Assembly (NCBI GenBank): GCA_026873275.1 | Contig: JANTUC010000002.1 | Coordinates: 2,604,001 to 2,668,000 of the forward strand | DNA length: 64,000 bases | Reading direction: 5' to 3' | Origin: Pseudopithomyces maydicus | Lineage: Eukaryota > Ascomycota > Dothideomycetes > Pleosporales > Didymosphaeriaceae | Shown: one piece after another, positions 49,699 to 61,149 of the stretch | How the letters are laid out: each line of letters begins with the position of its first letter | Numbering within the stretch: position 1 is the stretch's first letter | The notes under the pieces: model-generated | The model's database searches: none | Seen by the model: the letters and a program-made list of their open reading frames with translations, nothing else | Told to the model about the DNA's origin: nothing | Position numbers and translations under genes: made by a program

Positions 49699-50637
49699 TG
49701 TAGCGGGTACTTGATAGCACTCAGCGTTGTTGTTTCGTGTGAAGAGCCGCCAAAAGCGAGCAGCAATGACGTGATCTAGTTGCACTGGGTCTAAAATGGC
49801 GGGGCCCGGATGAAAAGGCTTATAGAGCTCCAAGGTCCAGAAACAGTAATCGAGAGCGGTGACCAAGGAGGAACAAAATATGTAACGAGCTTCTTCAAAG
49901 TGGGAGACAAAATTGGCAGCGGAAGATGGTATGTGGTCAGCTAGTGTTTCGGATGAAGCTGTGGTTCTAGTGGGCGATATTGAAGCTGGAATAGCTCCAG
50001 GACAATTGATATGTAAGCGCCAGGTGATTTCACAAATGCTACAGGGCTGAGTTTTATCGCACTTACCTTACTCCGGCGAAAAGTCTCAACTTTTTGCTAC
50101 GAATATAACGTTGTTCAAAAGAACTACAAATGGAACCCGTAAATACGGCTTCCAACAAGCAGATGCTGGTGTACCTACTTCGGTAGATAGCAGGTGCGAG
50201 GTTAAATGGCGCAATAGCGTTAAGCGAGTTCCACAAGTTGGAAAAACGCCGGCCTTTTGGAGGGAATGTCGCAACGGATATGGACGCACGGACCACTCAC
50301 CTGGTTCCTGTTTGGTCAACCCACTGCGGTGTGTGTTTGCAACCTTGGAACCACGACAGTCACATTCTACGTCTCACAACTGGCAGATCGCCCACCATTC
50401 ACAACTACCTGGTGCCAATACCCAGCTACATGTGATAGAAACCAGGACCGGTAGAGACGGTGTGGGAACAGCTTTGCGAAATAGCTAACGCGCAAGCTTT
50501 ACCCACCCGTTCTCCTCTTGCATGACCAGCTCCACGTAATTCTTTCTCGTTCGTACATTCTTGAAACTGCAACTCGACCTGTTTCCAGAGCACCCGCTGG
50601 ATTCGTATATCGGGCTTGCTATCATACCAGTCATAAT
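49699..50637. other. shared upstream region of divergent genes, no gene seen
   Basis: Between the glutathione synthetase start and the SIM-protein ATG. Frames on both strands lack domains. An in-frame upstream extension of the SIM protein to 50518 exists but the ATG at 50638 is preferred. Confidence 0.45.
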
Positions 50638-52212
50638 ATGGCTAACGAAGGTCGAAACGGAAAACACCAGAAGCGGGCACCGCTTGTTACCGTTCCGGCT
50701 AGTCAAAAATCTTCACACGATTTACCTCCACTACCAGCCGAGGAAATGCACGATTATCTCCGTCATTGGGAGAACACTGGCACTCAAGGAGACAGTATTG
50801 TTAATTGGAGCGACTTGGATCAGAGCGAAGAGGAAGAAACTCCAATTTTGACTGAGGGGGATTCTCTAAACAATGTCCCCCCTCCGCCACCTGCCGAGGA
50901 GAGCCACGAATATCTCCTCCATTGGGAAAAGAACGCACCTGACGGGGATAAAATTATGAATTGGAGCGATTTGGATGAGAGTGAAGAAGCGGATTCTGAG
51001 GAGGATGATTCTAACGGTTTCGGAGATGATGACCTGGATGCTGCAGAAAAGGCATTCATACAAGCTCGGGAGCAGAAAAATTCTCGAAACAGAACCGTTC
51101 CCGAAAGCCTCATCGTCGATATCATTAACGACAGTATGGAGATGTTCACAAATCAATGGAAACCTGGGCAAGGCCTGGAATTGACCGACAAAGAAATAAG
51201 GGAAGCATTCGACGCGTCGCGGCTTCTCAAAAGAGCGGAAGATCGTGGCGACAGAAAACAACTTGTAAAGAAATACCAGGCTGATATTCAATACTTCAAA
51301 CGCCAGTTGGATGGTCTGGCAAAAGAAATCTGCGACTACCATGGAAACAGCAAAGAGAGTGAAATACGTAAAATATGCCAAATTCTGGGAACACATGTCG
51401 AAAATCTCGAAGAAGCCAAATGGTTTCTTTCGGTGTATGGAAATGCTTCGGATGGTGATTTCGAAGGATACATAGACTTCGAAAGCGATTCGACATGGTC
51501 TGGTGATATGGATGATCGTGAGATGCTTGTCGATGTCGAGGACCCTTCGGATGGTCCAAGCATAATGTATAAAGATAAGGAAGCGGCAGTTGTCAGCGAG
51601 AATTGCACAAATGTCAAGAATAGCAAGACACCCAAAGCCGCCCGGAAGGAAAGCCTAGCTTCTCGTCAGGCTACTGCGCCTATTGAGCAGAATGCAGTCC
51701 TGGATTTGGCATCACAAATATCGCCCGAAGACGAGCCAGAGAATTCATCGATTCTCACGATATCACACTGGAACATGAAAAGCTTGATTGCTCGGCGAGA
51801 CCGTAAGAGGATCGTCATGAAAGTTTTTCTGGAAATGACACCCGAACAACGTCAAATGGTTCGGACCAGATTCCAAGCAGTAAAGAAGTCTAATATGCTC
51901 AGAGAAATCAGGAACTGCATCGACATGCTTAGACGGAAAGATAGAAGAATGCTAGGTGTCCTACCCTCAGATCTAGTCAAGGTCAAAACTGTCACAAACT
52001 TCTTCTTGTGTTGGTGGTTTGGAGATAACCACATGCACGAAGCCCTACCGCAGGATAAATTTGACGAACTCGCTATCGATCTGCGGGATAGCGATGACCT
52101 GGAGTTTTTTTACGATTGGGTTGAGATTATCCTTTTCAAAACTTTCACCAACGAAGCGTTCCGTCTTGCGGAGGAAGACATCATTGTCATTTCTGATGAC
52201 GAGACACCTTGA
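50638..52212 (+). CDS. acidic nuclear-type protein with tandem repeat and C-terminal SUMO-interacting motif
   Basis: A single-exon frame of 524 residues from MANEGRNGKHQKR. Near the N terminus a module of about 50 residues occurs twice: PPLPAEEMHDYLRHWEN..NWSDLDQSEEEE and PPPPPAEESHEYLLHWEK..NWSDLDESEEAD. A helical middle follows (DLDAAEKAFIQAREQ, IREAFDASRLLKRAEDRGDRKQLVKKYQADIQYFKRQL), then an acidic linker. The C-terminal domain is rich in Arg/Lys helices and ends FRLAEEDIIVISDDETP; IIVISDDE is a textbook SUMO-interacting motif (hydrophobic core plus acidic flank). The composition suggests a nuclear, chromatin- or SUMO-linked role, but I do not recognise the family. Confidence 0.75.
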   Translation: MANEGRNGKHQKRAPLVTVPASQKSSHDLPPLPAEEMHDYLRHWENTGTQGDSIVNWSDLDQSEEEETPILTEGDSLNNVPPPPPAEESHEYLLHWEKNAPDGDKIMNWSDLDESEEADSEEDDSNGFGDDDLDAAEKAFIQAREQKNSRNRTVPESLIVDIINDSMEMFTNQWKPGQGLELTDKEIREAFDASRLLKRAEDRGDRKQLVKKYQADIQYFKRQLDGLAKEICDYHGNSKESEIRKICQILGTHVENLEEAKWFLSVYGNASDGDFEGYIDFESDSTWSGDMDDREMLVDVEDPSDGPSIMYKDKEAAVVSENCTNVKNSKTPKAARKESLASRQATAPIEQNAVLDLASQISPEDEPENSSILTISHWNMKSLIARRDRKRIVMKVFLEMTPEQRQMVRTRFQAVKKSNMLREIRNCIDMLRRKDRRMLGVLPSDLVKVKTVTNFFLCWWFGDNHMHEALPQDKFDELAIDLRDSDDLEFFYDWVEIILFKTFTNEAFRLAEEDIIVISDDETP

Positions 52213-52982
52213 TTGTGTTCGGGGAAACATTAAGACAGCTGAAGCGAAAGAAGAAATTCTACCAGGGCTGAAAGACGACACTGTGCATGACTGGGTAACC
52301 CTCCGAAGGCGGACTGTTCTCACCGCAGGAGGATCAGGCCACCGCATCGCGTTGATTTGCGGAAGGAACCGGATCATGAAAGGGAGAAATTAATACCTAG
52401 CAAGAAGCGAGGGATCTGTTATGTACACTAGCTGCCTCATACACATATTGCATTTGACCAGTGACCACGCCGTTCCTTGCGAAACGGATGTTTCAGCGAA
52501 AACCAATAGCGAGAGCTGTGACCGATGGCAGTGAATGGTGGCAACAACAGATTGATATTGATGTACGTGAATCTGAGTAAACATGACACCTCTCCAATTG
52601 CCGCGGGACCCAGGAACGCTAGGTAGGGCGGACCCGCATGCCGCAAGACATTGTCTTTCAATCGGCAAAAGAGGAGCCATCCGGCGAGTGCGGCAGCCAT
52701 GACAGATGATCTCGACCTCGCCGTATTACTCTATTCTGGACTCGGCTACAGGCCGGCGCAGCGGTGAAGCGATGTGACCAATCAAACAAAGGCAATTTGA
52801 AGCCAATCGCCGGCGTCTTAGCCTGCTACTCCGCTCCGCTTCGGAATGATTTCTGTCACTAAGGTACTTCTTTAAACCCTTTGCAACACCCGTCGATTTC
52901 GAACAATCCGCCACCGCAACCTCTCTCCACCAGAGCACCAGTCTTCAGTCTAACGGCGCTGTGCCCATCCGCTGCGTCCGCC
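52213..52982. other. intergenic, ALA synthase promoter region
   Basis: No gene seen in 770 bp. It includes the ALA synthase promoter and a C-rich leader. Confidence 0.5.
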
Positions 52983-54948
52983 ATGGAATCGATTCTGCGC
53001 CAGTCGCGCTCCATGTGCCCATTTCTCTCCAAGACGTCCCCCGCCACGCTTCGCTCGCTCTCCACGACCGCTACCGAGCACCATGTCTCACCCGGCGCGG
53101 GCAGCATGTCCAACCTGCAAGTGCTTGCCAGGCGCTGCCCCATCATGGGCAAGGCCCTGGCCGTGCAGAGCGCCCGCATCGGAAACAATGCCCTCGCTGG
53201 CGCTTTCGGCGGTGCGCGGGCCTATTCCACTCGTGTGAGCCGCGCTAGACTGCACACCTCGACGCCCAAAGAAGCCCAGGCTGTCGACATCGAGAACCTG
53301 CGTTCCAAGCAAGGTACGTTCTCCCTCGTCAATTCCACCCAGCACAACGGTTGTCTAGCAGCATACGGAATACCATAGGTCCAGAGAGAGGTTGTAGAGA
53401 AACCCAATTGACGAGTTGTGTATAGTGCCTTTCGCGGCCCCTGCGAAGAAACTGGCAGTAAACCAACCCACTCATAATGCCGCACCGCCTGCGCCCCCAT
53501 CTTCCAAGTTCGACTACGATGGTTTCTATCAGAATGAGCTGGACAAGAAGCACAAGGACAAATCGTACCGCTACTTCAACAACATCAACCGTCTGGCTAA
53601 AGAGTTTCCCCGCGCTCACATGGCGTCCAAGGACGAGAAAGTGACGGTGTGGTGCTCTAACGACTACCTCGGCATGGGTCGCAATCCGCACGTGCTCAAG
53701 ACCATGCATGACACCCTCGACAATTATGGCGCGGGTGCTGGTGGCACTAGAAACATTTCTGGGCACAACCAACACGCTGTGGGGTTGGAAGGCACCCTTG
53801 CGAAGCTGCACGCCAAAGAAGCAGCGCTGGTCTTTTCTTCGTGCTACGTTGCTAACGATGCTACGCTTGCGACCCTCGGTAGCAAACTACCCAACTGCGT
53901 CATTCTATCCGATAGTTTGAACCACGCTTCCATGATCCAGGGAATCCGCCACTCTGGAGCTAAGAAGATGGTTTTCAAGCACAACGATGTAGCCGACCTG
54001 GAAGCGAAACTGGCTTCCATTCCTCCCGAGCATCCTAAGATTATTGCTTTTGAGAGCGTGTACAGCATGTGTGGCTCCATTGGGCCCATTGAGGAGATCT
54101 GTGACCTGGCTGAAAAGTATGGTGCAATCACCTTTCTCGATGAAGTTCACGCCGTTGGCATGTACGGGCCACACGGTGCAGGCGTTGCTGAACATCTCGA
54201 CTACGAAGCGCACCTCGCAGGCCGTCCTCAGGGCACCATTATGGATCGCGTAGACATCATCACCGGAACTTTGGGCAAGGCATATGGTTGTGTTGGTGGT
54301 TACATTGCTGGCTCTGCTAAGCTTGTTGATGCTATCCGTTCGCTGGCTCCAGGCTTCATCTTCACCACATCCTTGCCACCGGCAACCATGGCAGGTGCCA
54401 AGACTGCCATTGAGTATCAGGCCAACTACCAAGGAGACAGACGCCTCCAACAACTGCACACCCGTGCAGTGAAGGATTCTTTGAACGCCAAGAACATCCC
54501 CGTCATTCCCAACCCGAGTCACATCATCCCATTGCTGGTTGGAAACGCAGAGGTGGCCAAGAAGGCCAGTGATATGCTCCTCGAAGACTGGGGCATTTAT
54601 GTTCAGGCCATCAACTACCCTACTGTTCCCGTCGGCCAAGAGCGCCTCCGTATCACGCCTACACCCGGCCACACCCGCGAGTACCGCGACCATCTGGTTG
54701 AAGCCGTCGATGCTGTCTGGAATGAGCTTGGTATTAAGCGTACGAGCGAGTGGGCATCTGAAGGAGGATTTATTGGCGTCGGTGAGCCAGGCGTCGAAGA
54801 GCCGGAGCCTCTGTGGACCGATTCTCAGCTCGAAGTAGACACCATCCTGAAGGAGATGAAGGCTGGCGGTGATGCTGTCAACATTCTCGAGGCCATTCTC
54901 GAGAAGGAGCACCGTGCTACGGCTCAGGCTGTCAGTGCTGCCGCCTAG
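52983..54948 (+). CDS. HEM1: 5-aminolevulinate synthase, mitochondrial, 2 exons
   Basis: Condenses glycine and succinyl-CoA to 5-aminolevulinate, the first step of heme synthesis, in the mitochondrial matrix. Exons 52983-53313 and 53426-54948 give 617 residues. The N-terminal 110 residues are a basic, Ser-rich targeting sequence carrying two Cys-Pro heme-regulatory motifs (Cys12-Pro13 in SMCPFL; Cys52-Pro53 in RRCPIM), which suggests feedback by heme. The catalytic core shows WCSNDYLGMGRNP, GAGAGGTRNISG, FLDEVHAVGMYGPHGAG and the PLP lysine in GTLGKAYGCVGG. The frame is intact, and it is one of the cleanest gene models here. Confidence 0.97.
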
Positions 54949-55532
54949 AGCGAACAAGTATGTGATTTTGTTATCGTCTTGTTTAAGCAGAGGCCTGGTC
55001 GCTCCTTTCATCTTCTTGAGGTCTGATGGGGTTTGACCCACAACTGTAGCAATTGAACAATTGTTCTTGCCATTATTGTTATTGTGCCTTGTAAACACTG
55101 CGTGATAAACTACTACGTGATGAATTACTTGTGTAATGTATCGTAACTGACTAGTGTATCTTGTTACTGCTTACCGTATGTTGAAATCAAATCCGGAGTT
55201 CGAAGTGATAATGGCTAGCTGAACGTGTACTCTGGTCCATGTTACATAGGACGTCGCTCAATGCTTTCAGGCGGTGAGCCCATGCGCATGCGCAAGCTAA
55301 AAGTCAGCATCTTCAGCCGCCCAATGTAACTTGTTCAGCTGCAACGCCGCATGGAGAAATGGGGAGTGACTTGTGAGGGGCTGATGGGACTGCTGGTCAA
55401 AAAAGGATCATGGACATGCGCTTGACTAAACTTTCAAGTGTTCTACCAGTACTCTAGAAACTAGGTATAAACACACTACCTTGTTCGTGACGTGATTTTG
55501 ATTGTGGTCGTGTTGTAGTGTTTATACAAAAG
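54949..55532. other. intergenic, no gene seen
   Basis: Between the ALA synthase stop and the secreted-protein promoter. A long minus-strand frame (53905-55098) is antisense to ALA synthase and is a codon-bias shadow. Confidence 0.5.
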
Positions 55533-55541
55533 TCTATATAG
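55533..55541 (+). promoter_or_regulatory. TATA-like element of the small secreted protein gene
   Basis: TCTATATAG about 80 bp upstream of the ATG at 55618, a fitting distance for a core promoter. No other evidence. Confidence 0.35.
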
Positions 55542-55617
55542 TACAAAACCGCTCTCTTTGCGATCGCTTCGAAGTTTTCTCTACGAACCTACTGTACACG
55601 GATTCAAGATAATCAGG

Positions 55618-56048
55618 ATGTACATGTTACCAATACTACTCATGACAATGGTGGTCATTACATCTGCCTCGCCCGCAGAGCCATCGATACCCACGACAGG
55701 ATATACCTGCGTCTCCCCTGGTGGCCTACAAGGGAGCACAACTTGTGGATGGGATCTTATCAACCGGGATTCGTTTTCTTATTCACAGCTCACAGCTTTT
55801 TTCCCCTTTCAAACGCGTTTTCTAATTGCTGATCCATGCTGTATGTAGGCTGGAACTCGGACAATTTGAGAAGGATTTTGTGCGAGCAGTTTGGGAAATG
55901 CGATTACAATAGTGGAGATGTATGGAACACATTGTGGAAGTGTACAGGTGACTACAGTGTTGCTGCGGTGCATGTTTGTGGTGGTGAGGGAAGCTGTGTG
56001 ATAGATAAGTTTAATTGGCAATACACTTGTAAGGGTGGGAGCTGTTGA
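55618..56048 (+). CDS. small secreted cysteine-rich protein, 2 exons, effector candidate
   Basis: Exons 55618-55744 and 55849-56048 join in phase to 108 residues. A signal peptide (MYMLPILLMTMVVITSA, cut near ASP/AEP) precedes a mature chain of about 90 residues with nine cysteines: YTC, TTC, ILC, GKC, WKC, HVC, GSC, YTC and the final SC. The intron (GTGGAT..TATGTAG, 104 bp) is the only one I found that keeps phase, but its donor is weak, so one or two residues and one cysteine at the junction are uncertain; an even cysteine number would be more usual. An AATAAA lies 65 bp after the stop. I do not recognise a named effector family; the profile is that of host-interaction or antimicrobial small proteins of plant-associated fungi. 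Confidence 0.75.
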
Positions 56049-56322
56049 GGGATTTGGTACGTTTATATGTATTACCAAGGTGTTCTTTGTAATTATCCAT
56101 AGATCATATGTTAATAAAATCTCACATATGTAGCGTTATGGCGTTGTTGGAAACAGAACTGGTATCTCTATGTAAATGTCTATGTAAATGTCTATAGTTT
56201 CGCCATGGCAGGGCTACGCGTACCCAATGCACATATTCCTACAGTCCAGAACCAAACATTAGATCCAGTGAAACTAGGTCGCCCAACCGTAGAAAGTGAT
56301 GGTGATCATGAATAGCATTTTT

Positions 56323-57355
56323 TTAGTCGTCCTTCTCCTGCAAGAAATCCGTCACAGCCTTCATGAACTCCTCGGGCTTCTCGCTGATGACCCAGTGGCC
56401 ACAGTCTACATCCACCAATTCGAACCTCGGGAAGAAGCGTCCGATGATAGGCAATGTCTCGTCGCTCACGTAGTGACTCTGCGTTCCCCTGATGAATAGC
56501 GCCCTCTTGCTATATCGCACCTCGTCCGGGTTGTTGAACGGAAAGTCAGCCATATCGTCCAAGGAACTTGCCAGAGTCTTCACGGGTATCCTGAATTTAA
56601 GGGGCTTCCCTGGCTCCCGCACCAAGTTTGTCAACAAAAACTGGCGCACAGGCAGTTCCTTCACATACGGCTGTAATAGTTCGTCGGCCTGGCGTTGGCT
56701 CATGGGCTGAGCGGCTTCAATCTTGCGCATGCCCTCAACGTACTTGGGGAAGTCGGAGGCGAGGGCTGCGTCAACAGGGGCGTTATCAACGGCGATGATG
56801 TTCGAGCAGGAGACAGAATTGCGAAGGGCAACGGCCATGACGGTTTTGGCTCCCATAGAGTGTCCAATCAGGGTTGCGTCCTTGAGGTTGTGTTTCTGTA
56901 TGAAGGCCTCGACATCTTCTGCGAGAGCAGTGTAGTTGTGTGTCGGGGCGTGGGGTGACTCGCCGTGGTTACGAAGGTCGATCGCGTAGACAGGTCGGGA
57001 GAGGCTGCGGGCAAACGCGCTGATAGCAAGTCAGTATAGGCGCAGTATTCTGAAGGCGGCGTACCTACTTGCTGACGCTTCGGTTGTTCTTTTTGCTTCC
57101 AAACAAGCCATGCAGGATCAGAATCGGCGCGCCTTTTGCTTTCCCATGTTCATCGTGGAGAGTATATGCAAGATCCACGGTTCTGCAGGGGGCAGATGCA
57201 TGAAACGAACGCGTCCATGTTGGCAATTGCACCGGAGATATCCGGGTCGAGTGTTTTGGGTGAATAAGAGGAGAGCAGATAGGCTGCAGGCTTCGGCACA
57301 GCGAGCGCATGTTTGCGGTGGTGTTGCTGAAGATTTTCGGACACTTGCGGAACAT
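56323..57355 (-). CDS. ABHD11/Imo32-like mitochondrial alpha/beta hydrolase, 2 exons
   Basis: Exons 57355-57069 and 57019-56323 give 327 residues. A basic, Ser-rich N terminus (MFRKCPKIFSNTTANMRSLCRS) suggests mitochondrial import; an ATG six codons upstream is also possible. The fold marks are ILILHGLFGSKKN (oxyanion region), YAIDLRNHGESPH, the nucleophile elbow GHSMGA and a C-terminal DCGHWV catalytic histidine. The ABHD11 branch includes yeast Imo32 and human ABHD11, linked to protection of the 2-oxoglutarate dehydrogenase complex; that role is by homology only. The frame is intact and it diverges from the PIG-P gene. Confidence 0.88.
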
Positions 57356-57825
57356 TTCCGATAGCGGCCCCACGTCATCGCGTACCTGCCAAGACCCTTT
57401 TATCGGAATGCAGCGATTTGTTTGTGGTCACCACACTCGGCGTGTGTGTTGGCTTGTAGCTATCGAAGAGGGTAGACTGATATGAAGTATGATTCACTTG
57501 TCCTGAGGACAAAACACGTTGTCTAAGACCTCCCACTCTCTACAGTCTGTTGGGAAACAGATGGCGAACTTAGCGGTGGTCTCTGTACAGCTGTTTGGAC
57601 TATGAGATAACCATAAATCTTGATGGTCTAAAGAAATGGGACAGGCGTGAATTCAAGGACTCAAGGCCTTGTTCGTGTGCACGTGAACAGGCGTTCACCT
57701 GGGCACTTGGCTGGACACGTGTACGGCAGACCAATCAAACTAGGGCCAGATGTCGTTATACTTCCAAGCCGCCAATGCATGCTGCATGCAACAAACCGGT
57801 CACAAAGTCGCAATCTCCCGACCTC
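57356..57825. promoter_or_regulatory. shared upstream region (Imo32-like / PIG-P)
   Basis: 470 bp between divergent starts. The PIG-P frame is open upstream to 57595, so its true start could lie inside this stretch. Confidence 0.4.
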
Positions 57826-58883
57826 ATGTCTCCCAAAAGCAGAGGTACGCCGGTGCCTACTTGCCTCCAGTCCAAGAGCACGCCAGACCGTACAGCGCCG
57901 CGTACACCAGCCGACGACTTCTCCCACGAGCGGTCTCACGAGCGGTCTCACGAGCCGAATTTGCACGTCATTTCGACTTCATCAGCCCCGCAAGCGTCGA
58001 TTGTTGACCAGGACGATGCTCTGCTCGAAACAGAAGACTCCGAGAGCTCTGAGTCCGACGACGAGGACGATGCGCCGCGGATACAGCGAAGGTTGCATAC
58101 GTCGCGCTCGCACAATCACCTCCCTCACGCGACCAGCACGCTGTTCCCGCCCTTCTACAACCGGCCACCAGTGCCGCTCCCCCTTCGCCCTCATTGACGT
58201 CGCTCCTCCGGCCGTCCTTCAGCACGACCACGTCGCGCCGTACCACACCTGACTCGTCCGACGTGGACATAGCCAGCACTGTTGCAACTGGCACGTCGTC
58301 GACGAGCAACCTCGCCAGCATCACAAAGTCAGCGCGACACGCGCCGTTGGTGCCTCGGGCGTCTCCGAAGGTCCCCACATATGAATATTATGGATTCGCG
58401 CTGTATCTGGCTAGCTCTGCAGCGTTCCTGCTGTACATTATATGGGCCTATGTCCCGTCGCCGCTGCTGCACCAGATGGGCATCCACTACTATCCCAATC
58501 GATGGTGGGCGCTCGCTGTGCCGTGCTGGCTGGTCGCTCTTGTCATCTACATATACGTCGCGCTTGCCAGCTACAATACGCAGCACCTCACGCTCCCAAT
58601 GAGCAGCTGCGAAAACCTCGTTGACGAAACAGCCCAGATGGCGCTGATTAACAAGCGGGACGGGAGGATAGTGAGGGCTGGGTCAAGTCAAGGGCGTGGG
58701 AATGGGGACACTAGAGCAGCTAGCGTTGCGGGCAGTCGAGCAGATACGATATCGGTACACCAGTTCAGTCCTGGCCAAGAAGTGGATTGGAAGAGCTTTT
58801 GGAGCATCAGCACAGACGCAGTCATGGACGTGCCAATTGGCGGCGTCTGCGAAGTGCTGTATGGCGATGCCGAAGACGACTGA
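57826..58883 (+). CDS. GPI19: PIG-P subunit of GPI-GlcNAc transferase, one-base frame break
   Basis: A component of the ER complex that starts GPI-anchor synthesis by moving GlcNAc to phosphatidylinositol. The PIG-P domain is complete in the second half: YEYYGFALYLASSAAFLLYIIWAYVP, HYYPNRWWALAVPCWLVALVIYIYVALASYN, LPMSSCENLVDE. Two membrane helices are clear. The N-terminal 170 residues are long for the family, disordered, with a HERSHERSHE direct repeat and an acidic ESSESDDEDDAP run. The frame breaks in the C5 run at 58179-58183; one extra C joins PPVPLP to PSPSLTSLLRPSFS and gives 352 residues. The start at 57826 was chosen because the sequence before it is not conserved-looking; this is uncertain. 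Confidence 0.88.
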
Positions 58884-59241
58884 GTAAGCTTCAGCTGGCC
58901 ATCCGTAATCGCAGTGCCGTTCGCGACAAGCTATTAGCGCTTGCATGCTGCAGCTGGGCTTCCTTTTCCCTACGGAAAAGCCGGCCGTGGATATCTACTT
59001 GCCCCCACTTATCGTGCCCCTCCCAATGCTGCACATGCCAACCGCCTTGAGGAAGCTCTTCCTTACCCCTCTATCCACCCTAGCATCCCATTGGTCGCCA
59101 TGAAGACCTATCGATGCATGTTGTTGATTCGAGGCATCTCCGGCGTCCCGCTGCTCGTCCCGTCGTTTATAACACTGCAGCCATGTCACTGTTCTCTGGT
59201 CGGGTCCAACCTCTTTTCACCCTTCTTCACAGGCCGTCACC
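58884..59241. other. intergenic, phosphatase promoter region
   Basis: No gene seen. It is pyrimidine-rich towards the phosphatase start. Confidence 0.5.
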
Positions 59242-60665
59242 ATGCAGCTCAGCCTTGCCATCTCGCTCGCGTCCGCCTTCGCTTCGGCTGAGGCCGCCGA
59301 GACGGTGCTGGGAGCGTACATGTTCCACCGCCATGGTGACCGTACCCCCAAGGCACTGGCTCCTACCAACCTCACTGCCTTGGGCTACGAGCAGGTCTAC
59401 TCGTCTGGTCAGTACTACCGCGAGCGGTACCTCACTGGCGATGCCAAAATCAAGGGAATGAGCGAAGACATTGTCAAGCTTTCGCAGCTTGCTGTCACTG
59501 CTCCTGTCGACAATGTGCTCCAGAACTCGGCCCAAGGTTTCCTACAGGGCTTGTTCCCCCTGTCCAAACAGAGCAGACCCTCGCCAATGGCGAGAAAATC
59601 CAGGCCCCCATGGATGGCTACCAATTGATCCCTATCAACACAGTGGATACGGGCGCCGGCAGCGAGGACAACGGCTGGCTCCAAGATGCCTCGAGCTGCG
59701 CAAATGCAAAGACAAGCTCCAATGCTTTCTTCAACAGCGCCGAGTACAAAGATTTGCTCAAGAACACAAAGGGTTTCTACGATGCCCTCGTTCCTGTTGT
59801 GAACGAGACCTTGGACGACCAGTACATCAGCTTCAAGAATGCTTACGTTATCTACGACTTGATCAACGTTGCTGAAATTCACAACTCATCTATTCCCTCC
59901 TCTGACGTTCTCACCAACGAGACGCTCTTCCAGCTCCGTACTCTGGCTGATGCCCACGAATTTGGTCTTGCGTACAACGCTTCCGACGATATGCGTGCCA
60001 TCTCGGGCATGCAGCTCGCCGGCGAGATCCTCAAGTATATGAACACCACCATCCAGTCAGGCCAGTCCGGCTCCAACACGAACAAATTTGGTGTCCAATT
60101 CGGAGCTTATGCCACATTCCTCTCCTTCTTCGGTCTTGCTGATCTTACTCACGCAAACTCTGATTTCTATGGTGTCACCGACTATGCCTCCTCAATGGTC
60201 TTTGAGCTCTTCACCAACGCCGATGCCTCCAACGGTTTCCCTGCCACCGAGGACCTCCAGGTGCGTTTCCTGTTCCACAACGGCACCGCATCCAACACCA
60301 GCGAGCCCAAGGTGTACCCTCTTTTCGGTGGAAACGATGATGCCATCTCGTGGGACGACTTCTCAAACAACATGAACAAATTTGCTGTTTCTACAACCAA
60401 GCAGTGGTGCAACAAGTGCGGCAACACAACTGGAAAGTGCGCTGCCTTTTCAGATGATAGCACTGATGGGTCGGCGAACGCAAGTAGCAATAACAGTGGA
60501 AGCCACATGTCTGCTACTATTGGAGGAGTCATCGGCGCGTTTGTTACCCTCGCCGTGGTCTTGGGGGCGCTGGCAGCATTCATGCTACTTGGAGGATACA
60601 GGCTGGTTAGTAAGAAGGCAATGGGCGCAAGGGCTGCTCAGGTGACTGAGGCTACCAAGGCATAA
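59242..60665 (+). CDS. histidine acid phosphatase, membrane-anchored, one-base frame break
   Basis: Secretory-pathway phosphomonoesterase of the histidine phosphatase superfamily. A signal peptide (MQLSLAISLASAFASAEA) is followed at once by the catalytic motif FHRHGDRTPK. The frame stops after GFLQGLFPL, but one extra C in the C5 run at 59556-59560 continues PPVQTEQTLANGEKIQAPMDGYQLIPI.. for 474 residues in all. Several NxT/NxS glycosylation sites are present. Near the C terminus a Ser/Asn-rich stalk precedes one membrane helix (IGGVIGAFVTLAVVLGALAAFMLLGG) and a short basic tail, so the enzyme is probably surface-anchored. The classical HD proton-donor pair is not obvious; this branch often lacks it. 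The substrate may be an organic phosphate ester; phytase activity cannot be claimed. Confidence 0.88.
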
Positions 60666-61149
60666 AGCCATGTATAATTGAAAGTGGATAGGTTGATGAT
60701 GAAACGATGCCATGACCTTTATAATTGTAACGAAACACGTTCTGTGACAAGTCATCAGGATGGTCGAGTGGCCCTTGGGGTTTTTGCAAACTGTGTTCAC
60801 GCGAAGAACGGGTGGGCTGGTTTCCCACGATGCGCGCGAGAATCAGAGGTACGACTCGACACAGTCAAATCGCGCTAACACGCGCTGTAAGGACGATCCG
60901 AGAAAAGTGGTTGTTAACGGCGTTCGTGCCGTATGATTTTCAACGATCGCAGATCTTTGCTCTTCTTACACCCCGATACCCACGAGTCAACGCGTTCTTT
61001 CCTTGTCTGAGCTAACTGTAGTAGGTAAAAAGCTGTAGTTGCTTCTGTGAGCACACTGCAGGATTCAGCTCCTCGTTCCCCTTCGGTTGAACCCCTCTTT
61101 CATATGGAACACACGCGACGCGTTCTATCATTAACATCAATTCACAGCC
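60666..61149. other. intergenic, no gene seen
   Basis: Between the phosphatase stop and the helicase N-terminal frame. No supported frame. Confidence 0.5.

Noticed and set aside
53905..55098. 397-codon minus-strand frame
   Set aside because: Exactly antisense to the conserved ALA synthase gene, a by-product of its codon bias.
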